From: Ceratothoa steindachneri
Lineage: Eukaryota; Arthropoda; Malacostraca; Isopoda; Cymothoidae
Assembly (NCBI GenBank): GCA_963969495.1
Contig: OZ018328.1
Span: forward strand, 6,795,331 to 6,859,330
DNA: 64,000 bases
Direction: 5' to 3'
Translations under genes and position numbers: made by a program
The notes under the pieces: model-generated
The model's database searches: none
What the model was told of the DNA's origin: nothing
What the model saw: only the letters and a program-made list of their open reading frames with translations
Shown: positions 10,800 through 24,915 of the stretch, piece by piece
How positions within the stretch are numbered: the stretch's first letter is position 1
Layout of the letters: each line of letters begins with the position of its first letter

Positions 10800-11690
10800 G
10801 TTATCTATAATTTGTTATTTTTCCTTTTTTAACTACTTGCTTTTTATTTGGGGGTTTTCCATTTTCCATTTTCCATTTTCTATCCTTTCGAATATCTGCT
10901 TTTTTTATTATTTTCAAGTCCTGAGGGTAGATTCTAATTCGGTTCTCTTCAATCAGTTTCTGTATTGCTTTTTCGTCGTGGTCGGTAACAAAGTTCCATT
11001 TACAGGTTCCTCTTTCTATTCCTTTTTAAATGTCCTCTAGTTTTGTTCCCTTTGGCAAGGGGTCTGCTTCGTGGACGAAGATCTTTAATTTGAAGTCTTT
11101 GGCTTCATAACAACAGCCTTCTTCATTTTCTGTTCCTGATTCTGATTCAGTTTCTGATTGTGTATCCGTTTCAGTGTGCACATTCGTAGTTTGTTTTCTT
11201 CTTTTTGGGGTTCCTCTTTTTTTCTTTCATCCTGGCGCTTTTTCCAGTTTTATCACTATCTTTTTCTTCTTTATGGGATTCGTCAGTGTCTACTACTGCT
11301 TCTCCCTCAGCAAGTGTCGCCACCACTTCTAACATATCTTTTACCTACAGCATTTTTCCAGCTGTTACGCCGTATATTAATGCTGAAGGAGGGGTGGGGG
11401 GGAACCACATTTTCCTGACTCCGTTCTTTTCTAAAAGTAGGTTCAGCGTCTCAGTGAATGTTTCCAATTGTACCTAGAGTTTTCAGTCCATCGGTTGCCA
11501 CCATCCTTTCAACGTCCCTCTGTTTGTGGTAGAGTACCACGTACCCGTTTGGTACTTGTATCAGCTCCGTCAGCGGGATTTTCAATTCAGTATATAAGGT
11601 CCTGATGAGAAGTCCTCTTTCCGGTTTCAGTTTCCGGGTTCGGTCCTTAATGGCAGTTTTTTGTACTCTAGGTTCATTTCTGTATTATGG
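10800..11690 (-). pseudogene. LINE-alpha ORF1, decayed nucleic-acid-binding protein
   Basis: Upstream of ORF2 on the minus strand, the clearest segment (about 11655-11485) reads LLIRTLYTELKIPLTELIQV, then NGYVVLYHKQRDVERM, TDGLKTLGTIGNIH and a stop. This pattern of alternating hydrophobic strands and basic residues fits the RNA-binding domain of ORF1 in jockey/I-group elements. The following part is Glu/Asp/Lys-rich and frameshifted. Position before the endonuclease ORF supports the call. No cysteine knuckle is visible. Confidence 0.55.
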
Positions 11691-12436
11691 GGGTCTCGGT
11701 CTCGCTAAAATGGCTGATATGATGAATTAATAAAAGGATGACCCCCGGTGGGCTCCTCTCGAGGGGTGAAAAGTGACGGAAATTTTGTTGGTTAGTGCCG
11801 AATCAACCATCGCTAGCCGGGGGTGCCGCCTCCTACGTCCTACCATACACTGAGACGGTTGCGTGTCCCTCAGTGGTCTTGGAGGCCCCCCACAGGCGGA
11901 GTTGTTATACTCCCCTACCTAGGTTGCAGCCCGGCCCATTGTCCGGGGTTCCTCTGGTGCTGGTATCTGGCAGTGGGCTAATCCTCAAACCTTCCTCCTC
12001 CCGTACCCCCAATTATGCATATTCTAGTGCTCTGCATAGTTGGGACGAGGTCGAATATCAGGGTCCTTTAGCTAAGGCATTGGACCTTGGGTGAGGGGGC
12101 GGGGGATGGGATCTTTAGGCAGTCATGGTGAAATATATGACGGGCCTAAAAAAAAGTATATCTCTCTTTTAAGTAACCCCCTGTATGGGAGGATTTGGGG
12201 TGTGGGAGATGAAAGGTGATCGAGACGATAGATGAAAATAAGGTTGAAAATGATGGAAATGAGGTGAGGGGCGGCTTTCTTCTGAATCTCGTATGCGAGT
12301 AAATATCCTCGTGTCGATTTCTTCCGAAAGTAATCGGTAAAAAATCCTCTTCGATCGAGAATGGGCTGGGATTTTGGCGGGCGTCTGCTTCACCAAGCTT
12401 AACGTGAGTCGTATATCAGCAATCCAAGCGGCGAAG
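11691..12436 (-). other. LINE-alpha 5' region
   Basis: About 745 bp between ORF1 and the right target duplication. It is GC-richer than the flanks (11745-12100) and has no recognisable protein on either strand. Its outer end reads CTTCGCCGCTTGG on the minus strand. Presumed 5' UTR with internal promoter, by position only. Confidence 0.5.
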
Positions 12437-12450
12437 TCTCACCAGAATAA
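12437..12450. repeat. Target-site duplication of LINE-alpha, right copy
   Basis: TCTCACCAGAATAA, identical to 6350-6363. Confidence 0.85.
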
Positions 12451-12980
12451 CCTTTAGTGCGAGTTTTAAATACCAACGGCACAGGGGGAAAAAGTATCAT
12501 CGATTTCAAACGTAAAAAAGATGAAAAAGTGGGTTTGTTGAATATTTTTGGAAAAATAATAATAAATTGTGCTTCAAAAAATAGTTTGTAACCCCCATCC
12601 CGTTACGTAGAGAAAATAGAAAAAAAACTTTTTATAATTCGATTTAAGCTTCCCTCAATGAACACAATTAATTAACACCCAAAAATGATTTTATTGAACA
12701 ATAAACAAAGGAAAATTAAATAAAAATACTAAATATTTTCAAGCATAAATTATTTGGCAAATATGAATAATCAACTTTAGAAAACCCCCCAGAAAATACC
12801 CCCCCCCCCCTACTTTTTACTGATTTTAAAAGCACAAAACGAGACTGGAAAAAATATACGCTTTTTGATTGGTCAATGACGGAGTTGAATACTGATCTCT
12901 GATTGGTCAGTGGGATAGCTGAAAAACACTAAAAAAGGAGCAAAAAAGTAGCGTAAATTGCTATTAAAATCAACCGCCCC
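12451..12980. other. No gene seen
   Basis: AT-rich with a C-run near 12795. Two similar CCAAT-type motifs (TTGATTGGTCAATGAC at about 12867, TGATTGGTCAGTGG at about 12900) sit 34 bp apart, but nothing else suggests a promoter. Confidence 0.4.
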
Positions 12981-12989
12981 TAAAGCAAC

Positions 12990-13190
12990 CTTGCTAAAAT
13001 TTTAATAAATGTTCTGAACTTTGCCATTTGTATTTTTTTTTTTTATAAAATTCTAAAACATTCTATAATCATGTTTTTTTCTGAACTACGCCATTTTGTT
13101 TTGTTTTTTCAATCTCTAAAGGAATTCTTTGAAATAACTTTGATAAAAACTTAATATGTACCTAGGTCATAACCAAACTAAGAAAAAAAA
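12990..13190 (+). repeat. AT-rich dispersed repeat family A, plus copy
   Basis: Shares AAATTTTAATAAATGTTCTG, GAAATAACTTTGATAAAAAC and TCATAACCAAACTAAG with the inverted copy at 59205-59400, over roughly 150-200 bp. Confidence 0.6.
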
Positions 13191-14935
13191 TATTATTATT
13201 CATTCCCACCAAAAATATCCCGCTCTTAAAATAGTCTTATGGACGATAAACGAATGCCAAAACATTTGGCCATGACTATATCCATATCGCGAAATTTGCT
13301 CTTGGTTAATTTAACATACAAACGTTTTTTTAAAACGAAAAAAAAAATCAAGAAAATATCGTTTTTTTAGAGAGACGAAACTCAAATATTTAAAGAATAG
13401 CTTAGACAAGCCAAATGAAAATACTGCACCAACCTTCCGCTAATGTAGAATTCATACCCCATCCTTATTAGGGGGCTGAATTCTACTATTCCTCGGAAAA
13501 AAAGAAAAAAGAAAAAAAATGAGAAAATAAATCCAGCCATGACAAAGTCACCTGAATTAAGTCTACATCCCTAGGTTTTTAATGAGTGGATTAAATGTGT
13601 CTCTAAAATGCCTTTCACTTGTACAAAGGGCTGAACAATAAGCGAGAGAATAGGCCTTTAACAATACAAGAAAGTTCATTAATTAAGCTTTACTTTTAAA
13701 TTCATTATAATTACTGGAGCTCCGAATGGCACGAAACGTGACGGGGCGGTTATGAGAACTGTGAGAGGGGAGGTCCCCTTCTTTTTTTATATCGCCATGT
13801 AATTATTACGGAATTAGGGACAAGGAAAGGAAAACAGGGGATCAGAGTGGAGGCGGGGGAAAGGCAAACGCTTAAGTCCATGGTGACTACTGGTTCTAGT
13901 TCGCATCTTGGGCAAAAATGAATTCATAGTGAATTGAAACTGCTACGTCTCAAGCCCCGAGGGAAATTAAGCCATATCTGGTGAAAGTTAGTAGCTGAAG
14001 GTAGGCACGATTTGGGTCGACTTCGCGGCGGCTGTTGTATGATCTAGTATTAGTGGCGCCATAGAGGCTGGATGAAACCCGCTTTTGACAAGGGAGAGAA
14101 ACACGAGAAAGTGAAGATACTAATAAACTCATGGGAAAGTGTGGAGGATGGGTATATCAAAATTCGAAACCTACCCCGTTTAACAAGAGATTAACTCCCT
14201 ATCTGGCAAGGATGCTCGTAGTTTTAAGTGTCAGTGGTCTTTTTATAAACATTCACGGACGGTCTGATGATTCCTTTCTGTCCCAGTACTTAGGGTTCGA
14301 AAAGTTGGCCATTTTAGTCTGCTATCCTTAACCCTGTTTGCGTTTTTTTTATTCCCTTATTCTATTTTATCACCTTTCTTTCACCGGAAGGTGCAAAAAA
14401 GAAATAGTCTTGATCAAAGTTGAATCGAGGAATCTGACTCCACCCGGATATCTCCAGCTGCTTGCTCTTACGAACCTCAGAGCTACATGTAGGTATGTGT
14501 ATGCTTAGCAATGTGTCTATGTATATGCGTGTGTATGTCGTATTAAAGCAACAACACATTCAATTACTTTCAGCAAGTCTTAAGCACACATACAATGAAC
14601 TTACACAAATATCCTTCACGAGAAAGAAACAAAAAAACAAAAGGTCAAAGAAAACAACTACGGCACCGAAAACAACCAGGACAATCTCGACGAGGACCCA
14701 ATGAGTACGACAACGGACACATTCCTTTGTTATTTAGATGCCTCCATTAAAAAGTGGACGCCACTTTGCAGCTGCAATTAAAACAATTCACAAAAAATAA
14801 ATGACTCTTTCCTACATTTAATATCCAGCATACCCATGATGTCTAAGGAAAAAGAAAACAGGGAGTAGCAGGGAACACGAAATGGATGAACAGAAAGAGG
14901 GAACGATCAGACAGAAGAGGAAGATCAATTAACAG
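13191..14935. other. No supported gene
   Basis: AT-rich DNA with only short unrelated open frames (60-80 codons). I see no domain, tRNA or clear repeat. Confidence 0.5.
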
Positions 14936-14974
14936 ATGACGAGGGTATGTCAAAATGCCAGAAAAATCGTCGTA

Positions 14975-15620
14975 TTAAATACCTCAGACCTATCCAGGAA
15001 TGGACTTACCGAAATTTCTGACAAGATAGACCCTAATATACCTCTGAGGCCTATCGAAGAATGGGATTTCCGACAGGCAGGAGAGGAAAGACCCTATTAT
15101 CGGTATGAGGCCTATCCAAGAATGGAATTACTAAAATGCAGGAGAGCAAAGATCTTATTATCGGTCTGAGGCCTATCCAATAATGGAATTACCGAAATAC
15201 AGGAGAGGAAATACCCTAATATCGGTCTGAGGCTTATCTAAGAATGGAATTACCAAAATACAGGAGAGGAAAGACCCTAATATACCTCTGAGGCCTATCC
15301 AAGAATGTAATTACCGAAATGCAGAAGAGGAAATACCCTAATATCGGTCTGAGGCCTATCCAAGAATGGAATTACCAAAATACAGGAGAGGAAAGACCCT
15401 AATATATCTCTGAGGCCTATCCAAGAATGGAATTACCAAAATACAGGAGAGGAAAGACCCTAATATACCTCTGAGGCCTATCCAAGAATGTAATTACCGA
15501 AATGCAGAAGAGGAAAGACCCTAATATCGGTCTGAGGCCTATCCAAGAATGGAATTACCGAAATACAGGAGATGAAAGACCCTAATATCGGTCTGAGGCC
15601 TATCCAAGAATGGAATTAGA
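14975..15620 (+). repeat. Minisatellite, about 61-bp units, about 10.5 copies
   Basis: Units read approximately AGGCCTATCCAAGAATGG, AATTACCGAAATACAGGAGA, GGAAAGACCCTAATATCGGT, CTG. The first two or three units are the most diverged; two variants alternate (ATCGGTCTGAG and ATACCTCTGAG). Confidence 0.95.
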
Positions 15621-15875
15621 GAAGTACTGTGCAGAGAAGACCCAAAGACTCACTCGAGGACAATCGGGAAAAAAAATCCCAGAACTAAGAAGAGGGAGGG
15701 CCCTACGTAAATGGGAGGTAGATTAAGCGCTATAAGTGACAGTTATACCAAATAGCGTAGCCCGTGAATGGGTGACTACGCGCCCCTTGGCGGCAAGACT
15801 GCATGTTAAAATAGTCATTCGAAACTATTCTTTTAGGGGTGTTAGATTGGTCATTTGGATACAGGTGCTCTATTT

Positions 15876-15985
15876 GCTCTATCTTCTGTAATATCCTTCA
15901 AATTATTCTATCTTCCGCAATATCATTTGAATTGTTCTATCTTCCGCAATATCATTCTAATTATTCTATCTTCCGCATTGAAGAG
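15876..15985 (+). repeat. Short tandem repeat, about 30-bp units, 3.5 copies
   Basis: TTCTATCTTCCGCAATATCA recurs with a variable TT(T/C)(G/A)AATT spacer. Confidence 0.85.
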
Positions 15986-19015
<3,030 letters not shown>

Positions 19016-19034
19016 GTATTTTCTTTTTTTCCTG

Positions 19035-19950
19035 GACAAGGTAGGCCACCTGTTTTCTGTACAGAGTGGCGTCCGCAAGTTCCACTATACGTCGGATGCT
19101 CTACTCCGGCTGGTAGATATTATCTACAAAGCTTTCTTTCGTAGACAACATTACGCAACGATGTTGTTCAAACTGGAGATGGCCAATGATGCCGTATAGC
19201 GATACGATATCATGGAGAACCACCACATGATGGGGAAAAGGGCACGAATCCCAATTTCTATATCTGAATTCCTACGAGATCATTGATTGAGCGTACGGGT
19301 AGGGGGTTCCTCTCCAGCCCAATAAGGCAGGAAGAGGGCGTCCCGCAGGAAAGTGTTCTTAGTGTCACAATCTCTGCCCTAATCATCAACGGTATCACCC
19401 AGCTGCTACCGGAATATGTTCTCGCTACGCTCTACGTAGACGACCTTTTGATCTCTTTTGGTGCTGGCCAGATGCCAAATCAGGAGCGTCGGCTCCAGCA
19501 GGTATTTAACTGCATCTCTCGCTAAGCTGAACCGCACAGGTTTCAGTTTTCCTTGGTCAAGGTTAAGATAGTGCACTTATTTCGCCATCCATGGTTTCAG
19601 CCCGACCAGGACTTGTTCACAAACGGAGTTCGACTGCAAGTGGCAATCTCGCACCGTTTCTTATGTCTTGTTTTTGACCGATTCATCTTCTCTTAGGCTC
19701 CTTATATTCGCAGCTTAGGTTATCTGGTACCCACGCCATGGACATTCTTCGTTACGTGACGTACAGCACTTGGATTGTTCATAAGGCTACCACTCTGCTG
19801 CTGTTTTATCATTCCTTTGTTGGCTCAGAATTTGATTACAGATGCAAGTTTTACGCATCCGAAGACAAGCGTGAATTATAGAGAGTTTCCATCTGGCGAT
19901 CGCTGCCTTCCGCACGTCCCCTATTGATATCCTGTGTGTCGATGCTACTT
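19035..19950 (+). pseudogene. LINE-beta reverse transcriptase
   Basis: Readable blocks in order are SGVRKFHYTSDALLRLVDII, a degraded catalytic block (LFKLEMANDAV; the family has a D in the second or third position), ISISEFLRDH, EEGVPQESVLSVTISALIIN, LYVDDLLISFGAG (catalytic YVDD intact), ERRLQQVFNCISR, and further on FQPDQDLFTNGVRL and LITDASFTHPKTS. At least four frame changes and several stops occur. Function by family: copying the element RNA at the nicked target. Confidence 0.8.
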
Positions 19951-20209
19951 GCTCTGCACCGTGCCCAGTGCATTATATGCTTTACGCGTGGCTCAACGTC
20001 TCCCTCAATCGCCAATGGCTCTCATTGCATCCGTGGCTGATCTCTACGGCGCTTATACCAAGAGACACCACTATGCCTTTTGGCGTTATTCTTAGGAGAC
20101 TCCTTCGAGAGTTCGGTGGAGCTCTCGGGTCAGTGGCGCTTCTGGTTCTTTTCAGGACGTTACCCTAGAGAGTACTACATTTGACTATTTGTCGTATACT
20201 TCTGCTCCC

Positions 20210-20965
20210 GAACCATCTATACCACCGGGAGTATTGTGTTCTACCATTTTTGTAGCACATTTCGCGTTAAAATGGATCCGTGCCAGTGCACACGGATGGT
20301 TCCATGTCAGAAAAGGAGGTCGGCTCCCACGCCGTATCCCCTTAGTTTGAACCATGCGCTGCGTGACTTCATGGCTGAGCAGGTTGAAATAAATCAGTCG
20401 GTATGGTAGATAACCCAATTCAGAGACCCAATCCTGATGTTTAACGCCTAACAAAGCGCTATAAGTGTTCTTAGGGCATTGAAATGCCCTCACCCCCTGG
20501 TCCAAGGAATCCGTTATGCCAAAGTTACCACAAGTCGGGCGAATGTCGAGATTATCTTCTGCTGGGTTCCGTAGCATGTAGGGATCACGGGGAATGAGCG
20601 TGCTGGTGAGGGCGCCAAAGCTTCCGCGAGGGTTAGGCAACCAAACCAGTGTTTCGCTCTTTCTCACACTGACTACATGGCAGAAATCAGGTCGGGTCTC
20701 CTGGCTACCTAACAAAGAAGATGGGAACGTCCGATGGGAAATTAAAGTTACGTGCCATCGCACCGGGAGTTCCCGTGGACTTACCCCCCGATGCCTCGGC
20801 GGCTTAAGGTCGCTTTCTGTCGTCTTCGAATTGGCCACACGCACTGAACGCACCGCCATTTGGTGGGGCGCTCCCCCGCACCTTACTGCACCGAAGACAG
20901 TGTCCCCAAACTGTTCTGTACATTCTTGTTGAGTGTCCCAGTCTAAGGGATCTTCGCGCACGTTA
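20210..20965 (+). pseudogene. LINE-beta RNase H domain and C-terminal Cys/His motif
   Basis: After an unclear stretch the frame at about 20447-20700 gives SAISVLRALKCPHPLVQGIR, then VEIIFCWVP, stop, HVGITGNERAGEGAKA. This is the C-terminal half of a retroelement RNase H; the usual NERAD Asp is Gly here. At 20795-20965, with one frame change, RLKVAFCRLRIGHTH and VLHILVECPSLRDLRARYL match the terminal RIGHT..L and C..C..H..C motif of I-group LINEs. Confidence 0.75.
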
Positions 20966-21240
20966 CCTGTGATAGTACCGTGGTGAGAGGGGCTGCTATC
21001 ACTTAGTCCCTTATGCTCGGGACAAGTTCGTGCACACAGATTTTGTGGAGTGTAAGACTTCCTAGAGGAAACTGACCTCCCGCAGTGTAAACTCTCTTTG
21101 ATGTTGGGCGCATGCTCCGGTGGCGGGGAGGAGCCCCACTCCTGCCGGATCGTGTCTCGTACTTCTTCTTCCTTTTTTATTGTTGTTTTGTTTCTTTGTT
21201 TTTTCTTTGTTTACTGTTTGGGTGTTTTTTTGAATTAGCC

Positions 21241-22322
21241 TAATAATAGGGTAAATTGAATTATGGCAACTTATGCCCTCAATGGCAGGCGCCAGATGGG
21301 CGCCTTAAAGAAAAACAAGAGGATTATATCTGCTGCACACTGGTGATGGATGAGTGGACGACAGCGCAATTCAAGCGCGGGAGGAAGCAGGCGATAAGAT
21401 GCTTAACTGGCAAAAGGCGCCGAGGTGGATGATTCACAAGATGGCAAGAATAGGCCACGTCAAGTTTGGCGGGACAAAATAAATGAATTGTTATAACGCC
21501 ACATAAATAACAAGAGATTAACGTATTTAAAACGACCTACAAGAAGTCGCATTGTTAAGAAGAGCATTCTTTCTTACCCACTTGACTTATTTTTAGTGCT
21601 CGGCTAGAACACGGTATTATGCGCTTAATGTTCTACCGGCAATGGCTGGCTGCCCCTCGACCCGCAGATGCGTGAGCCTCCATTATTATGAACCCACGGG
21701 AAGTGGGAAATTGTGTCTCGCGTTACTAGGATAGAGCCTCCCAATGCTAGCTGCCCATATCCAAGTTTAGTCGAATTTTACGACACATGCTTGAAGTTAG
21801 CATTGATATTCTTCATCCTCCGCATTCATTTTCCCACCTAATGGGAAAATGGTTGATGTAGGCTTGGAAAGTGGAGATAGGCCTAGATGACAAAAGATAG
21901 CTACCGTTTGGAGCATAAGTTTAAATTCACGTCACCGGTTAGGTTTATTCGTTATTATTTACTTGTTTAACCATTTAAATAATTTCGGCCAGGATTAATT
22001 ATGCAATATTCATTGCAAAATCAAAAACATTATCTTTAAAGTGTTCACGACTCCGAGAAACTTTAATTATATCGGAAAAATTAAACACAATTAAATGGAA
22101 GCAGTTTAAAGTCGTTTGTTTCTGCCAAATCAAATTCCAGGTGGAAGTAAATGTTATTTTAAGGAATCAAGTACTGACATTCAATTAATCCATATTTTCT
22201 AGTTAGAAAATCAATAATAATAATAAATGCTTATTTGTTTACCTCTTGTCTTATGTGTATTTGTTATGTTCAATATATGTTTACTGAGTTTCCGGTTAGG
22301 TTCAATCAGACGAAGGAACAAA

Positions 22323-22329
<7 letters not shown>
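21241..22329. other. No supported gene
   Basis: GC-neutral then AT-rich sequence. Peptides such as LNWQKAPRWMIHKMARIGHV (about 21400-21470) look coding-like but match no family I can name. Confidence 0.45.

Positions 22330-22367
<38 letters not shown>
22330..22367. repeat. (TA)n tract bordering the palindrome, left
   Basis: Nineteen TA units abut the left arm of the Penelope-like palindrome. A shorter tract (23252-23265) abuts the right arm. Confidence 0.95.
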
Positions 22368-22370
<3 letters not shown>

Positions 22371-22807
22371 GAATTAAACCACATTCTCCGTAGACAATTT
22401 AATTCAGAACAGTTTCGGTGTATCTCACACCCTTTTTCAACTGACACTAGGCAGAAAATATAAGAGAAGTGCATATAAGCATAACACAAGATCCCCTCTT
22501 TTTTCCCCCAATCCCCTACTTGTGGCTAATCGGGGGGGGGGGGGAGTTAAGCCTCAACATATTGAAGGGCTGACATTTTACTATTTTGTTTATATGCTTT
22601 CTTATTACAGGATTAAAAGAAAATTGACCCTCAGATAGATTTAAATTAGGAAGTGACGATATCAAGCTCGATTCTACGATTCTTCTCTTAACATAGTTAG
22701 CCGATTTAAATACCATTTTACTTCCATTGAAATCGATCGTATGATTCTTGTCTCTAACATGGCAAAATATTCCACTGCATTCTCTGCCCACTCTAATATC
22801 TCTTGTA
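22368..22807 (-). mobile_element. Penelope-like element 3' end, left arm of palindrome
   Basis: This 440-bp arm is the near-perfect reverse complement of 22812-23251. Read on the minus strand it encodes the end of a GIY-YIG type endonuclease as in Penelope-like elements: GIFCHVRDKNHTIDFNGSKM (the H...NH.IDF pattern), RRIVESSLI (catalytic Glu helix), NLNLSEGQFSFNPVI. A 3' UTR follows with AAAGGGTGTGAGATACACC and CGAAAC, ending beside (TA)n. Everything upstream (RT) is absent: the arm begins at the palindrome centre. Confidence 0.7.
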
Positions 22808-22811
22808 CGAA

Positions 22812-23251
22812 TACAAAAGAGATATTAGAGTGGGCAGCGAAAGCAGTGGAATATTTTGCCATGTTAGAGACAAGAATCATGCGATCGATTTCAATGGAAG
22901 TAAAATGGTATTTAAATCGGCTAACTATGTTAAGAGAAGAATCGTAGAATCGAGCTTGATATCGTCACTTCCTAATTTAAATCTATCTGAGGGTCAATTT
23001 TCTTTTAATCCTGTAATAAGAAAGCAAATAAACAAAATAGTAAAATGTCAGCCCTTCAATATGTTGAGGCTTAACTCCCCCCCCCCCGATTAGCCACAAG
23101 TAGGGGATTGGGGGAAAAAAGAGGGGACCTTGTGTTATGCTTATATGCACTTCTCTTATATTTTCTATCCAGTGTCAGTTGAAAAAGGGTGTGAGATACA
23201 CCGAAACTGTTCTGAATTAAATTGTCTACGGAGAATGTGGTTTAATTCCTC
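22812..23251 (+). mobile_element. Penelope-like element 3' end, right arm of palindrome
   Basis: Inverted copy of the left arm, separated from it by only four bases (CGAA, 22808-22811). The plus frame reads GIFCHVRDKNHAIDFNGSKM, FKSANYVKRRIVESSLISSL, NLNLSEGQFSFNPVI, then a stop-free tail to 23093. The C-run and a few substitutions are the only differences seen between arms. Penelope-like elements are known to occur as complex inverted or tandem copies, so head-to-head 5'-truncated copies are in character, but a four-base spacer is unusually tight. Confidence 0.7.
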
Positions 23252-23265
23252 ATATATATATATAT

Positions 23266-24243
23266 TGTCGTAGAATGACCCTGACATATACGTCACTTCT
23301 ACCCAATAGGCGTGGTCGCTCAAGGTCAACGCGTGACTTTGATTCTACTCTGGTCACGATAGAGATGGAGGATAGAAGTGAGTGGGGAGGGGGGGGGCCG
23401 GGTGCGAAGGATTTATATTCCAAAGATTGAGTGCAGTTGGCCGATATTAACTAATGAAGGCTGCGGCTATGTGGCTTATGAAAAAGTAGGAACAAAATAT
23501 ACTTTAATATTGACACAGTTATACACAATAAATAGATTAAATAAAATAATTTCAATAGATACTCAATGAATACAAGAACCGAGCTTAACGGAGCTCCTCA
23601 GTGCGAGCTCTACGGGGGTTGGGGAGCAAGAGGCGATACGAGCCTCTGTACAAACACACACTGGGATGACTGGCCGGATAGCCACAGATGATTCGTCTCA
23701 GCCTGGGTTGGGTTCGAGGCTTTAAGAGATGAAACGGGGGATCGGATGGTTATTCAAGGGGCTCTAACCACGGGGAGTTTAACCTCTAGTGGTAACACTA
23801 ACTGCAGGGAGTATTCGTGCCAAACAAAATGTATCGAAACCAAGAATGGGCCAATTGATTGGAGCTCAGATCCCTTGGTATAATTCTATCATTCCACTCG
23901 TCGAGAAAAAGAAGCGCGATCGAGAATGACGTGCTTCGTTGTAAGAGGCAGGCCGATACTGTCGATGCTCTATTGGGATCATCAATATATAGGGAACAGC
24001 CAGATCCGTTACTGCCTCCACCAAGGACGGGGGGGAGGGAATCTCTCCACGAACAAACACTATGCTTGAGGGATGAGAGACACTCATGCGGGGCTTTCTT
24101 GATAAAATCCTGAGAGAAGACAGAAGCGCGCGTTTGAGATTCCAATCCCTCACTTATCGCGGAAAACAGTTCGATATTGTGACTCTTCTCGCAGTCCTCG
24201 CTCACGTGGACTGACCTCGTGGTTTGGACGGGCCGCATGGGTG

Positions 24244-24245
<2 letters not shown>
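23266..24245 (-). mobile_element. Candidate solo LTR inside a (TA)n tract
   Basis: TGTCGTAGAATGACCC at 23266 is the same terminal 16-mer that ends, inverted, the solo LTR at 7201-8573. The interval to GGGTGCA (24245) has no stable coding region and is flanked on both sides by (TA)n, as if inserted in one microsatellite. On the minus strand it starts TGCACCC and ends CTACGACA. A possible TATA (CCTATATATTG) lies at about 23990 on that strand. The 5-bp duplication cannot be verified because the flanks are themselves TA repeats, and one extra C separates the right end. Confidence 0.4.

Positions 24246-24246
<1 letters not shown>

Positions 24247-24309
<63 letters not shown>
24247..24309. repeat. 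(TA)n microsatellite
   Basis: About 31 TA units. Confidence 0.97.
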
Positions 24310-24311
<2 letters not shown>

Positions 24312-24820
24312 CAAGAGAAAGAGAAAATTGGACGCGAATGAGCAATGAGACAAGAAGCAGGAGGTTTTTAGAGGTAAGAGAAAGGGACATTAGAAGAAGA
24401 CTAGAATCAAAGAGAGCAGAGGGCGGCACAATGAAGGCAATCCTTTACGGAGAAGACAGAAATAACACCAGTCAGATGCTCTACCGCTAAGCTACCAGGC
24501 ACAGTGACTCTTCTTCGCCCAAAGCGTTACCCCACCAAACCCAGTATCTCCCTGAGCTAGGAACCTCCAAGGAATTTTTATACCACATCTTTCTTTCCGT
24601 CTTCAAAATTGATTTGAAAGGCAGAAAATAAAAATATGACGAAAGCCCTGTGGAGGTTGTTGTTATCACCCGCAGAACTTGCATTTGCTCTCTCTTTGTA
24701 TATATATACGAGTGTATATATATATGAAAAATAATGGAAACACATGATAATTCCACTTGTTTTTTTGAATGGATTACATAAAATTTCGAATGAACGAACA
24801 TTTTAAATATGTTAGAGATT

Positions 24821-24823
<3 letters not shown>
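24310..24823. other. No supported gene between two (TA)n tracts
   Basis: Short open frames on both strands only. A tRNA-like A-box (minus strand, TAGCTTAGCGGTAGAGC near 24480-24495) is present without a B-box. Confidence 0.4.

Positions 24824-24911
<88 letters not shown>
24824..24911. repeat. (TA)n microsatellite
   Basis: About 44 TA units, the longest in the window. Confidence 0.97.

Positions 24912-24915
<4 letters not shown>

Larger units (their letters stand above)
6364..12436 (-). mobile_element. LINE-alpha: near full-length jockey/I-group non-LTR retrotransposon, interrupted by an LTR
   Basis: A minus-strand LINE with 14-bp perfect target duplications at both ends. In its own direction it has a 5' region (12436 to about 11690), a decayed ORF1 (about 11690-10800), ORF2 starting at 10796 with endonuclease then reverse transcriptase, and a stop at 6685-6687. 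A 3' UTR follows, ending in a TTATTA tail. A solo LTR at 7201-8573 splits ORF2. Without the LTR and its duplicated 5 bp the element is about 4.7 kb. Multiple frameshifts and stops make it inactive. A 5'-truncated plus-strand relative lies at 60345-60946 and confirms the 3' end. RT wording (KAFDRVW, GGCLSPTLYSMYTADMPP, YVDD) fits the jockey/I group; the exact clade is not settled. Confidence 0.85.

Noticed and set aside
12860..12915. Promoter with paired CCAAT boxes
   Set aside because: Two CCAAT-type motifs without a TATA, initiator or downstream gene are not sufficient.
15724..15790. 5S-rRNA-like fragment (GAATGGGTGACTACG)
   Set aside because: Only a short stretch resembles the 3' part of 5S rRNA; the rest of the gene is absent.
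24430..24505. tRNA gene on the minus strand
   Set aside because: An A-box-like TAGCTTAGCGGTAGAGC exists but there is no B-box or cloverleaf; at most a fragment.
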